48,262 nucleotides of DNA from a virus. Under the pieces are notes generated by a model that did no database searches, was not told the DNA's origin, and saw only the letters and a program-made list of their open reading frames with translations. Positions 7,397 through 14,678 of the stretch are shown one piece after another. Made by a program: the position numbers and the translations under genes. The stretch spans positions 1 through 48,262 of IMG/VR virus record IMGVR_UViG_3300022926_000030, one strand, 5' to 3'. Numbering within the stretch: the first letter of the stretch is position 1; each line of letters opens with the position of its first letter.

Positions 7397-8614
7397 CTAT
7401 GCAAAAAATGATTCTAATGTTGTATCCTTACCATGATTGGACCAATCTTCATGAGTCTTATTTAAATTGGATTGGAACATAAAGTCAGTTTCAACAAATT
7501 TACGATCACCAGCAAAAACTGATTTTATTTCCATTGCCATATCTTTTGATGTATCATAATGTACATTTTGACAAATATGATTTATTGATTTTTGTGGATT
7601 TAAAAGTTCAAAATCACGTGGAAGCCCCATAATATTCATCGCTTCACGATATGTTACATATCTATCTTCATATGGATGAGTTAAAACAGTTGGATAATGG
7701 CCAACAAAGGCGCCAATATAATCTTTAGGAACAATTGTTCCTCTTCTCATTATATTACCATTATTTTTTAATTTTATAAATTTTCTTTTACACTTTTCAA
7801 TTTCTCTAGTATAATTATTTTTTTCCATCCAGTTTCCAACCATATTATAATCATGGCCAGCAATTTCAATTAATGATTCTACATCATTTCCTCTAACATT
7901 TTTTGTTTCTAATATATCAAAAAATTCACGATGAGTAACACCACCATGAACTTCTTCAAGTAGATAACGATAATATGGATCATCTTTTGACGGAATTTTA
8001 TTATTAATTGGCTCCATTTGAAAATTGCTTTCATTATCAATTATTACATTTTCAATTTTTTTATGTGGTCTGGCAAAATAATTGATAAGAGGGCAACGTT
8101 CACCAAATTCCTTTTTATCCCAGAAAAAATAAAATGTTCTTTTACGAAATTGTGGAACACCATGATTAATGTTTTTAGTAAGATATACACTCATACTATA
8201 GCCATTTTGAAGACCAATATTTCTAAGCTTTTTAAGCATGAATTCGCCAATCTTACCAACCAGTGCTGGCGCATTTTCACCCCAAAATACCTTAGGTTTA
8301 ACCTCACCAAGAATATAATTTGCGGTTTTTTCCATCCATTGATTATTTTGATTATCTTCACCTGGTTTATGATGATATTGACTAAGTCCTGCACAAGGGC
8401 AAACACTTGAAACCACATCTATTTTTGTTTTTGGCGCAGAATCACCTTTATCTAATACATAATATGGAATTTCATTATTCCAATAATTTAAAAGATGTGA
8501 TTCATTATGTTTAAAAACATCATATGATAAAATATATTCTGGCTTGTCACCAAAAACATCGCTTGATGCAATAATTTCACCGCCAATAAGTGGTATAATA
8601 GTAGAATGTTTCAT
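7397..8614 (-). CDS. C5-cytosine methyltransferase homologue with LESFFA tail
   Basis: 405 residues with the ordered motifs of C5-MTases. These are a motif I-like GG near 11, the PC catalytic motif (SSVCPCAGLS, Cys74), ENAP at 113-116 in place of ENV, QFRKR at 155-159 (QxRxR), a long target-recognition region, motif IX-like YVTYREAMNIMGLPRDF (about 319-335) and a divergent motif X (CQNV, 348-351). The catalytic residues are intact. The last residues, TTLESFFA, match the tails of the next two upstream genes. ATG overlaps the preceding stop (ATGA). It may methylate cytosine at specific sites, or have been adapted to handle hydroxymethylated cytosine DNA, since the phage also encodes dCMP hydroxymethylase. 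Confidence 0.82.
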   Translation of the reverse strand: MKHSTIIPLIGGEIIASSDVFGDKPEYILSYDVFKHNESHLLNYWNNEIPYYVLDKGDSAPKTKIDVVSSVCPCAGLSQYHHKPGEDNQNNQWMEKTANYILGEVKPKVFWGENAPALVGKIGEFMLKKLRNIGLQNGYSMSVYLTKNINHGVPQFRKRTFYFFWDKKEFGERCPLINYFARPHKKIENVIIDNESNFQMEPINNKIPSKDDPYYRYLLEEVHGGVTHREFFDILETKNVRGNDVESLIEIAGHDYNMVGNWMEKNNYTREIEKCKRKFIKLKNNGNIMRRGTIVPKDYIGAFVGHYPTVLTHPYEDRYVTYREAMNIMGLPRDFELLNPQKSINHICQNVHYDTSKDMAMEIKSVFAGDRKFVETDFMFQSNLNKTHEDWSNHGKDTTLESFFA

Positions 8615-9711
8615 GAGAAAAAGCTTTCCAAACTTATTTTTTCAATTTTATTATATTCAAGACCTTGCCAATAAGGGTAATATTCCCTAGAAAGATGAAC
8701 AGACTTGGGTTTTTCCATCACTTTAAAATCCATTTCACCAATTGAATTATAAAATTCTGGAGTTATCCATTCTTTTATAGTTATACCAGTTCCTTGGGAC
8801 ATATTTATAAGTTTTTCTTTAAAATATAATCTTGCATCATTTCTTTGTGACCAAGAGCCATAGAATGGAGTTTTTTCATACCATCCACTTTTAGGAATAC
8901 TTCTACTTTCATTTTCTATTGGAAGAAGTTCATAAATGGCTTTAGTTTCCATATTAAGTTCATTAACCTGATTAATATATTTTTCTACAAGAATATTAAT
9001 TGTAGACTTAATATCTTCAAATCTACATATATGATGTCTAATATCAATATTACCAAAATAATATTCAACATGCTTTACATTTGACATGTTTATAAATGAA
9101 TTTAGTCCTTGTTTTAAGGCACCATGTAAAGTTTTAAATGGTACGGAGTTAACATTCCATCCTGGACGATACATGCATATTGCATGACTATCACCCATTA
9201 CAAGTTTATCCCATGGACCAATTGGTTCTAATGTAATTGCTCGTTCTTGCATCTTTTTAAGATTTTCAATATCAACTTCAAGAAATTCTTTTACAACACT
9301 ATCTAAATTTCCTTCACGAAGAAGATGACCATCAAGTTTATTTTTTAACATTTGAGCATAATCAGGCATATCATAATGAAGAGAATAAACTTCACCTTTA
9401 AATTTAGATATATTTCTTATATTATAAGCGTGAGGAAAGTTTTTTGTTCCACCAAAAAAATTTAAATCAGTACAATCCGCTTTTCTATCATTTCCATGAT
9501 ATATGTAAAGTCTATCATACTTATTAAAATCCTCTTTTTTATTTTCTTCTTTAGCTGAATCACCCTGTATTGAAGGCCTTGAAAGAGAAACATGTATATT
9601 ATCACAATGATATTGTTTTAGAATATCAGCATAAATTATTCCTTGCGCGGCTCTATGACTTGCCAATTGGGACGATATAGGAATAAATGGAGCTGCAATT
9701 ACACATTTCAT
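8611..9711 (-). CDS. SGNH-hydrolase-like protein of the modification cassette
   Basis: 366 residues. GDSH at 173-176 fits SGNH block I, GNIDIRHH at 220-227 fits the Gly/Asn block region, and a late His (SVHLS, about 339) could complete a catalytic set. This suggests an SGNH-fold esterase or acyltransferase. The N-terminal 160 residues are unrecognised. It ends ISLESFFS, the cassette tail. It overlaps both neighbours by ATGA (8,611-8,614 and 9,708-9,711), so it belongs to the same translational unit as the methyltransferase. The substrate is unknown; an acyl group on a modified base is a guess. Confidence 0.5.
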   Translation of the reverse strand: MKCVIAAPFIPISSQLASHRAAQGIIYADILKQYHCDNIHVSLSRPSIQGDSAKEENKKEDFNKYDRLYIYHGNDRKADCTDLNFFGGTKNFPHAYNIRNISKFKGEVYSLHYDMPDYAQMLKNKLDGHLLREGNLDSVVKEFLEVDIENLKKMQERAITLEPIGPWDKLVMGDSHAICMYRPGWNVNSVPFKTLHGALKQGLNSFINMSNVKHVEYYFGNIDIRHHICRFEDIKSTINILVEKYINQVNELNMETKAIYELLPIENESRSIPKSGWYEKTPFYGSWSQRNDARLYFKEKLINMSQGTGITIKEWITPEFYNSIGEMDFKVMEKPKSVHLSREYYPYWQGLEYNKIEKISLESFFS

Positions 9712-10775
9712 GATAAAAATCCTTCAAGTGTATTATTTGTATCAGAATCTATTCTAGAAACTTTTCTTTTATTACACGCATTTTTATTATTACGTATTTG
9801 TAGATATATACCAAACTGGCATGAAAGAACTTCTGTACCATAATATTTTAAACTATCTTGTGGAAATGTAAAGGTATTATCAATATTCCATGCATCTGGA
9901 TGAAATTCAACATTTTCAGTTAATCCAATTTCATCAGCATTTTCACGTAAAAAATAAACTGCTTCAGCATATAAAGATTTTGGTGCTTCTGGCCATATTT
10001 TATTAATTGTATATCTGGCTCCTGGTCCTGGTGCTACAAATCTTTGGTCATGATGATATTTAGCTTGTGGAATAACACTAGTTGATGTTGAACAATGAAA
10101 TCCATAATATTCGCCAATACCTTTGTGTTTTGTTAAGGCTTTAAATGCATCTTTAAGATGATCAACTTCATGTAGTAATGCTTTTGCTATTCCATTATCT
10201 TTGAACGATGCAACCCATTCAATAACATCAATTGTATGAAATGGTCTATCTTTATTATCATATTTTTCTCTACAATAATTTCTAGCAGCAGCCTGAATTG
10301 GCGTATGCAATTCAGTAGTTCCCCATACTGGCTTTTTATTAATTTTTGTTTCTTTTTCTACAGTGCTTCGTAACCATTTAATATAATCTTGATTGTCATT
10401 TGCCACTTCATCAAAATCAACAAAACAATTATTTGGATCTAAAGATCCTGTTATAGTTTGATGTACACCACGAGCACCATAAAAATGTGAAATAATGGTA
10501 TTACCAAGAACATTAAATTCACTCATAGGATGTTTTACTATAACTTGACAAATATAACGCATTCGATCATCAAGAGTAATAGTTGGATGGAAATATTCTA
10601 CATCCTCGCCTAATCCCCAATCTTCTTGTCCAAAGCGATTTACCGCTTCATATTTTTCTTTAATAAATCCATAATTAATACAAGCTCTTTTATTAATTTT
10701 GTGTAAAAACCAATTAAAGTCTTTCATTAATTCTTTATCAAAATTATACCAATTATAATTATAATTATTTTCCAT
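9708..10775 (-). CDS. HMUDK-helical/aGPT-Pplase-like DNA hypermodification protein
   Basis: 355 residues from the ATG at 10775. A TTG at 10,799 is the longest frame but has no support. GIGEYYGF (219-226) followed by APGPGAR (248-254) and INKIW matches the helix-hairpin-like core I remember from the 5-hmdU DNA kinase helical domain and alpha-glutamyl/putrescinyl-thymine pyrophosphorylase families. Those are phage enzymes of thymine hypermodification. No P-loop is visible, so a kinase activity is not supported. It ends TLEGFLS, the cassette tail. It overlaps the HAD gene by 11 bases and the SGNH-like gene by 4. I infer action on hydroxymethylated bases in DNA. Confidence 0.55.
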   Translation of the reverse strand: MENNYNYNWYNFDKELMKDFNWFLHKINKRACINYGFIKEKYEAVNRFGQEDWGLGEDVEYFHPTITLDDRMRYICQVIVKHPMSEFNVLGNTIISHFYGARGVHQTITGSLDPNNCFVDFDEVANDNQDYIKWLRSTVEKETKINKKPVWGTTELHTPIQAAARNYCREKYDNKDRPFHTIDVIEWVASFKDNGIAKALLHEVDHLKDAFKALTKHKGIGEYYGFHCSTSTSVIPQAKYHHDQRFVAPGPGARYTINKIWPEAPKSLYAEAVYFLRENADEIGLTENVEFHPDAWNIDNTFTFPQDSLKYYGTEVLSCQFGIYLQIRNNKNACNKRKVSRIDSDTNNTLEGFLS

Positions 10776-11145
10776 GCCAAACATTCTCTTTATCAACAAG
10801 ATTGTGCTTTAATATAACTACATTAATTTCTGGTATTAAATTACTAATAACCTGTGCTTGAATTTCATCATCTTCAAAGTGAATACCAATTTCATATCCA
10901 CTATTTAAAAGACTCCTAATAGTATTAGCTTTATGTAAACCCGAACTTTCTCTAGTTTTATCTTCAAATCTTTTATTATTATAATACACATGGTTTGAAA
11001 TATTTCTAGCCATAAGCATTTTTTCGGTGTAGTGTCTTTCTTCAAAAGAACGACCGGTAATGATTATATCACTGGGGCCAGGAAAGACCCCAGTGTATTT
11101 ATCACCCATATAGATTACACCATCTATATCAAAGGTATTAATCAT
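10765..11145 (-). CDS. HAD-superfamily phosphatase-like protein
   Basis: 126 residues. HAD motif I is DID at residues 6-8 (FDIDGVI), motif II Thr30 (IITGRS), a candidate motif III Lys72 and motif IV EDD at 91-93 (HFEDDE). It is a small cap-less member. The start overlaps the stop of the inositol-phosphate synthase gene by 8 bases, so the two are coupled. It could dephosphorylate inositol phosphate or a phosphorylated base intermediate. The hairpin element at 11,071-11,101 lies within its first codons. Confidence 0.7.
   Translation of the reverse strand: MINTFDIDGVIYMGDKYTGVFPGPSDIIITGRSFEERHYTEKMLMARNISNHVYYNNKRFEDKTRESSGLHKANTIRSLLNSGYEIGIHFEDDEIQAQVISNLIPEINVVILKHNLVDKENVWHGK
11071..11101 (-). 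repeat. Hairpin element, copy 1 (inside HAD gene)
   Basis: ACTGGGG (11071-11077) and CCCCAGT (11088-11094) form a perfect 7-bp stem with a 10-base loop, followed by GTATTTA. The same outline (ACTGGGG at one end and CAGTGTATTTA at the other) recurs at 12,332-12,364. The two copies bracket the inositol-phosphate synthase gene. Confidence 0.6.
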
Positions 11146-12286
11146 GGATATTATGATTCCTTACAGTTTCGGTAATCCGCCTTTCTGCTAAAGCCTTGCA
11201 TTCTTCATATGCATCTTGAATCATCATCTGTGTTGGTGGAGTCTTTTGTGTAGCTGCTGAAGGTCCACGTAGAGAACCAACAAGTCCTAGTTCTTTAGCA
11301 ACCTGAAGATATCTAATAGCATCAATAACAACACCAGCAGAATTGGGTGAATCTTGTACTGATAAACGGGCATCAAAAATTACTGGCGCGCCACCAAATC
11401 CTTCAGCTTCAATTCTAAAATGTGCAATCTTATTATCCTGATGATAAGGAATATAGCTTGATGGTCCAGCATAAATGCCATTCTTTGGAACCGGGATTCC
11501 ACGAATATCATTTTGTGATCTAATTACATTTTCCTTAGAAATCTTTTTGCTAGCAAGTCGACTCTGATCCATCATATTAAGAAAATCAGTATTACCACCA
11601 TGATTTGTTTGTTCATGGAACTTTACTTTCATACCACGATTAAAGAATAGTTCCTGCAATGCCTGTGACATAACACTAGCACCAAGCTGGCTTCTCATAT
11701 CATCGCCAATTGCAGGAATTCCTGCTTCAATTAGTCTTTTTTCCCAATATGGGTCTGAAACAATGAATACTGGAATACAATTGACAAAAGGAACCTTTGC
11801 TTCAATGCATGCTTCAATGTAAAAACGAGTAGCAGTTTCTGATCCAACTGGTAAGTAATTAAGAAGAACATCAACCTTATTATCACGAAGATTTTTAATA
11901 ATTTCTTCCTTGGATGGTTCAGGATCTTTTGTTACTCTAAAAGATTCATCTTCTGGCATATTAAGCATGTGTGGTGCAACACCATCATACAAAGCACCAC
12001 GCTTCACTATGGTATTTGAACAAACTTTTTCAATATTTTGACGTGATACTTCAAAATCCATTGCGCAATTTGGCTTTGCAAAAATAGCATCAGCAAGCTT
12101 TCTACCAACTTTGCGAGTATCAATGTCATATGCCAAAACAAATTCAATATTTTCAGCCTTATAGCCTCCAATATTTTCAAATGCAAGCCCATCAACACGT
12201 GAAGTTGCACTATATAGTGCAACACCTTCAACTAGAGATTTTGCACAGTTACCAACGCCAACAATGGCTACACGAATATTATTCAT
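11138..12286 (-). CDS. Myo-inositol-1-phosphate synthase
   Basis: 382 residues, close to full length for the prokaryotic family. An N-terminal Rossmann motif, GVGNCAKS (10-17), binds NAD. LLNYLPVGSE, VPFVNCIPVFI, GDDMRSQLGAS, QTNHGGNTDF and the SKKISKENV segment are the family signatures. The enzyme converts glucose 6-phosphate to inositol 1(3)-phosphate. It is unusual in a phage. It sits in the modification cassette, overlapping the HAD gene by 8 bases, and is flanked by two related hairpin elements that may mark its insertion. Its likely role is to supply inositol phosphate for DNA or surface modification, or for host metabolism; the first is my inference from context. Confidence 0.88.
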   Translation of the reverse strand: MNNIRVAIVGVGNCAKSLVEGVALYSATSRVDGLAFENIGGYKAENIEFVLAYDIDTRKVGRKLADAIFAKPNCAMDFEVSRQNIEKVCSNTIVKRGALYDGVAPHMLNMPEDESFRVTKDPEPSKEEIIKNLRDNKVDVLLNYLPVGSETATRFYIEACIEAKVPFVNCIPVFIVSDPYWEKRLIEAGIPAIGDDMRSQLGASVMSQALQELFFNRGMKVKFHEQTNHGGNTDFLNMMDQSRLASKKISKENVIRSQNDIRGIPVPKNGIYAGPSSYIPYHQDNKIAHFRIEAEGFGGAPVIFDARLSVQDSPNSAGVVIDAIRYLQVAKELGLVGSLRGPSAATQKTPPTQMMIQDAYEECKALAERRITETVRNHNIHD

Positions 12287-12331
12287 TTTTTACCCTTTCT
12301 TTTATATCAGTTTTTTAATGAGAGAAATTTG

Positions 12332-12364
12332 ACTGGGGGCCCAGAGTAGCTCTCAGTGTATTTA
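12332..12364 (-). repeat. Hairpin element, copy 2 (between dCMP deaminase and inositol synthase)
   Basis: This 83-base gap (12,287-12,369) contains CTGGG-GG-CCCAG (12333-12344), the alternative AGAG-TAG-CTCT (12343-12353), and ACTG...CAGT ends. It carries the CAGTGTATTTA also seen at 11,091-11,101. It may act as a partial terminator or mRNA processing structure after the dCMP deaminase gene. No strong -35/-10 pair is visible in the gap. Confidence 0.5.
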
Positions 12365-12369
12365 GTGAT

Positions 12370-12834
12370 TTACTTTTCATAATTATTAAATTTCACTCCA
12401 GCTTCATCAAACATATTAGCCGTATCTTCAAAAGAATTTCTCCATCTATCATCAATACTAGATGGATAACACATAATTACTCTTTTTATTCCTACTTGAA
12501 TAACGCCTTTAGCACATTCGGAACATACAGGAAGACCATAAACATATAAAGTAGAATTTTCCAATGAAACTCCATTATAGCTGGCATTGTATATGCAATT
12601 CATTTCTGAATGAACTACATATTTTAGTTTTGTTGGTCTATCATTTAATCTTTCATTTGAATCTTGAATTCCTCTTGGTAACCCATTATATCCTTGGGTT
12701 AATATTTGACCTTTTGATCCAACAACTATAGAACCCACTTTTGTACTTGGATCTTTTGACCATGTAGAAATCAATTGAGCCATTTCCAAATATCGATAAT
12801 CCCATTTATGTATGGGTCTTGAACCTATTCGCAT
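12370..12834 (-). CDS. cd: dCMP deaminase
   Basis: 154 residues. The zinc site is HSE (His75, Glu77 in VVHSEMNC) plus PVCSEC (Cys104, Cys107). SKDPSTKVGSIVV and GYNGLPRG near the N-terminus are typical of dCMP deaminases, including T4 Cd. It makes dUMP for dTMP synthesis. In a hydroxymethylcytosine phage it also helps drain the normal dCMP pool. Its ATG touches the stop of the hydroxymethylase gene, so both are co-translated. Confidence 0.9.
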   Translation of the reverse strand: MRIGSRPIHKWDYRYLEMAQLISTWSKDPSTKVGSIVVGSKGQILTQGYNGLPRGIQDSNERLNDRPTKLKYVVHSEMNCIYNASYNGVSLENSTLYVYGLPVCSECAKGVIQVGIKRVIMCYPSSIDDRWRNSFEDTANMFDEAGVKFNNYEK

Positions 12835-13490
12835 TATTTTACCAAATGAAAGTGTTTTTCATAAACATGTAAAGAACCAACATTCCAATGAATATCGCCA
12901 TATTCAATATTAAGATCGTCTGCAAGTTTTTCATGTATTTGATTTTGCCAGGCAAAATCATTTTTATATCCAAAGATAACATCATTGGATCTCATTTGAA
13001 CAATTGTTTGAAGTTTATTATTTCTAATCATATACTGAACAGCATTTGTACACATAAAATCTGAACGACCATTATCATTATAATCATACCACATAGTTGG
13101 ACGAGTATAAATCATAATTGCTCGGCGAGATTCTGGTGAAGTTTTAAGTTCATTTAAAACTTTATCATACTGACTAAAATTTTCTGGAGAAAAAATACAC
13201 CAACCATAATTGGAATTAATATATCCATCTTTATCAGCAACTAGTTTCCAAACTGCTGGAGGACCGCCTGGAATATCATTTACATTCAATGATTCTGAAT
13301 AATACCAACTTAATTCACGTAAAACATAATCATAATTAACTGTACCAAAAATACATGATTCATTAGCAATAAAAGAAGCATTAGGTATTTCAACTATCTT
13401 AACACCACTTTTATCTGTAACAAACTGCTTCTCATCAAGAAGTCTTTTGAATTCTTCTCGAATATCAGCAACTGTATTTCTATTAAACAT
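12834..13490 (-). CDS. 42: dCMP hydroxymethylase (gp42)
   Basis: 218 residues, thymidylate-synthase fold. It follows T4 gp42 closely: GVKIVEIPNASF, ELSWY, DIPGG, NSNYGWCIF, SRRAIMIYTRP, catalytic Cys147 in DFMCTNAVQY, and MRSNDVIFGYKNDFAW. Asp178 occupies the position of T4 Asp179, where thymidylate synthases have Asn; this predicts dCMP rather than dUMP as substrate. It is about 28 residues shorter than T4 gp42 at the C-terminus, ending LHVYEKHFHLVK. It makes 5-hydroxymethyl-dCMP, so the phage DNA probably contains modified cytosine. Confidence 0.92.
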   Translation of the reverse strand: MFNRNTVADIREEFKRLLDEKQFVTDKSGVKIVEIPNASFIANESCIFGTVNYDYVLRELSWYYSESLNVNDIPGGPPAVWKLVADKDGYINSNYGWCIFSPENFSQYDKVLNELKTSPESRRAIMIYTRPTMWYDYNDNGRSDFMCTNAVQYMIRNNKLQTIVQMRSNDVIFGYKNDFAWQNQIHEKLADDLNIEYGDIHWNVGSLHVYEKHFHLVK

Positions 13491-13827
13491 TCTTTATCTT
13501 TCTATTCAAGAAATCACGATCTGTATTTTGGCCATCAATCTTACCACGAGAGTAAGAAACAAAGAATGAAGCATAGTTTACAAGATCTTTTGCAGAATCT
13601 TCTAGTGATTCAAAGTTTGGCTTATAATCTGGATCATTAACCATTGCGTCCATTACCGATCGCATTCTAAGAATTTTGCCATGCATGGTATCAAGAATTG
13701 TCAAGCAACCATTTGGGTAATAATCAGCCTGTCTAATAACAGAATTAGGATTCTGATAATCATTTGATTTCTTAAGCTGTAAATCAATACACTCTTGAAG
13801 AACTTTTACTGATTCTTTTTCACTCAT
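13483..13827 (-). CDS. Nmad1-like (DUF1599) nucleotide-modification-associated protein
   Basis: 114 residues. KSNDYQNPN near the N-terminus, HGKILRMRSVM in the middle and SAKDLVNYASFF toward the end match the DUF1599/Nmad1 pattern I remember, a helical domain repeatedly found beside phage base-modification genes. It lies directly upstream of gp42, overlapping it by 8 bases. The biochemical role is not established; a nucleotide-handling function is likely. Confidence 0.7.
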   Translation of the reverse strand: MSEKESVKVLQECIDLQLKKSNDYQNPNSVIRQADYYPNGCLTILDTMHGKILRMRSVMDAMVNDPDYKPNFESLEDSAKDLVNYASFFVSYSRGKIDGQNTDRDFLNRKIKNV

Positions 13828-14276
13828 TATGAGAATCTCCTATGATTAGATATACTTTTTGAGTTTTCTAGCAGAATATTAGATAATTCTATACTAATTT
13901 CAGTTAAAGGTAAACACTTATTTAGCATATATCCTCTGCATGGTGTTCCATCATTTTTATAAAACATTTTCCAAGAGTTTTTATGATCTGTACTTAAATA
14001 TAATATAGATTTTTCATTTTTAGATTCTGGAATTTTTATAAAAAATAGTAAATCTACATTATCCAATTTGTTCCACATGGTTTGTGTTTTATTCTGTCCA
14101 ACCCAAAAACTTTTTGTTTTATTATTAAGACGAAAAGTTTTCACTTCATAAGTCATATCACCAATACAACCATCTTTTTTAGAATCATACCAATCTTTTG
14201 ATCTAATAGCATTAATAAAAAAGTTATTAACTACTTCTTCACCAATATTGCCAATATTGAATCTTGTATCAAACAT
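13827..14276 (-). CDS. Putative PD-(D/E)xK-type nuclease
   Basis: 149 residues. IGEEVVNNFF near the N-terminus (Glu13/14), then IGDMTYEVKT with Asp40 and E44-V-K46, fits the D-x(n)-ExK core of restriction-endonuclease-like nucleases. The rest is unrecognised. It is joined to the Nmad1-like gene (stop/start contact at 13,827). It could degrade unmodified host DNA or process phage DNA. The family assignment rests on the short motif only. Confidence 0.5.
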   Translation of the reverse strand: MFDTRFNIGNIGEEVVNNFFINAIRSKDWYDSKKDGCIGDMTYEVKTFRLNNKTKSFWVGQNKTQTMWNKLDNVDLLFFIKIPESKNEKSILYLSTDHKNSWKMFYKNDGTPCRGYMLNKCLPLTEISIELSNILLENSKSISNHRRFS

Positions 14277-14278
14277 TA

Positions 14279-14677
14279 TTAAAATACCTTAGTCAAAATT
14301 CCATGATTATTTTCATGTGAAGGCGCTACCCATCCCAGTGGCTTAATAAGATCAGGTAAACCAAGAGGATTAGGACGTTCTGGCTTAACACCAACTTCTT
14401 TATTCATATTTGCCTTAAGAACTTCATCCCATGCTTTATATGAATCTACTTTAAAACAATCAAGTGTTCCAATTGCTACAACACATAAATCAATAAGAGC
14501 ATCTACAACATCTTCAGCAGATTTTGCTGTTTTCATCTCATCAAGTTCTTCTTGGAGAAAATTAATCCTAAATTGAAGAAAAGTTTTAAGCTTTTCTTTA
14601 TCCATTTTTTCCATAACAGGATGAACATTATAATGTTCATGCATTATTGCAATATCATTTACCCAATTATATCCCAT
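14279..14677 (-). CDS. MazG-like NTP pyrophosphohydrolase
   Basis: 132 residues. EELDE (43-47) followed by EDVVDALID (55-63) fits the EExxE...ExxD metal-binding helices of all-alpha NTP-PPases. The C-terminal NKEVGVKPERPNPLGLPDLIKP segment is common in phage MazG/PRA-PH-like proteins. No obvious T4 gp56 dCTPase is present in the window. This enzyme may fill that role, removing dCTP so that hydroxymethyl-dCTP is used; that is inference from the neighbourhood. Confidence 0.75.
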   Translation of the reverse strand: MGYNWVNDIAIMHEHYNVHPVMEKMDKEKLKTFLQFRINFLQEELDEMKTAKSAEDVVDALIDLCVVAIGTLDCFKVDSYKAWDEVLKANMNKEVGVKPERPNPLGLPDLIKPLGWVAPSHENNHGILTKVF

Positions 14678-14678
14678 T

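Noticed and set aside
8018-8410. Plus-strand open frame of 130 codons inside the methyltransferase gene
   Set aside because: The opposite strand carries all C5-MTase motifs. The plus frame has no ribosome binding site and is low-complexity, as expected of an antisense shadow.
11138-12286. Inositol-phosphate synthase as bacterial contamination or mis-assembly
   Set aside because: The gene overlaps the HAD phage gene by 8 bases, lies between phage nucleotide genes, and has the AT-rich codon use of its neighbours.
12834-13490. Thymidylate synthase
   Set aside because: Asp178 replaces the Asn typical of thymidylate synthases, and the whole sequence follows T4 gp42, so dCMP hydroxymethylase is the better call.
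7397-14276. Classical restriction-modification system (methyltransferase plus nuclease-like gene)
   Set aside because: The putative nuclease at 13,827 is separated by seven genes and grouped with nucleotide enzymes. The methyltransferase is coupled to modification-type genes instead.
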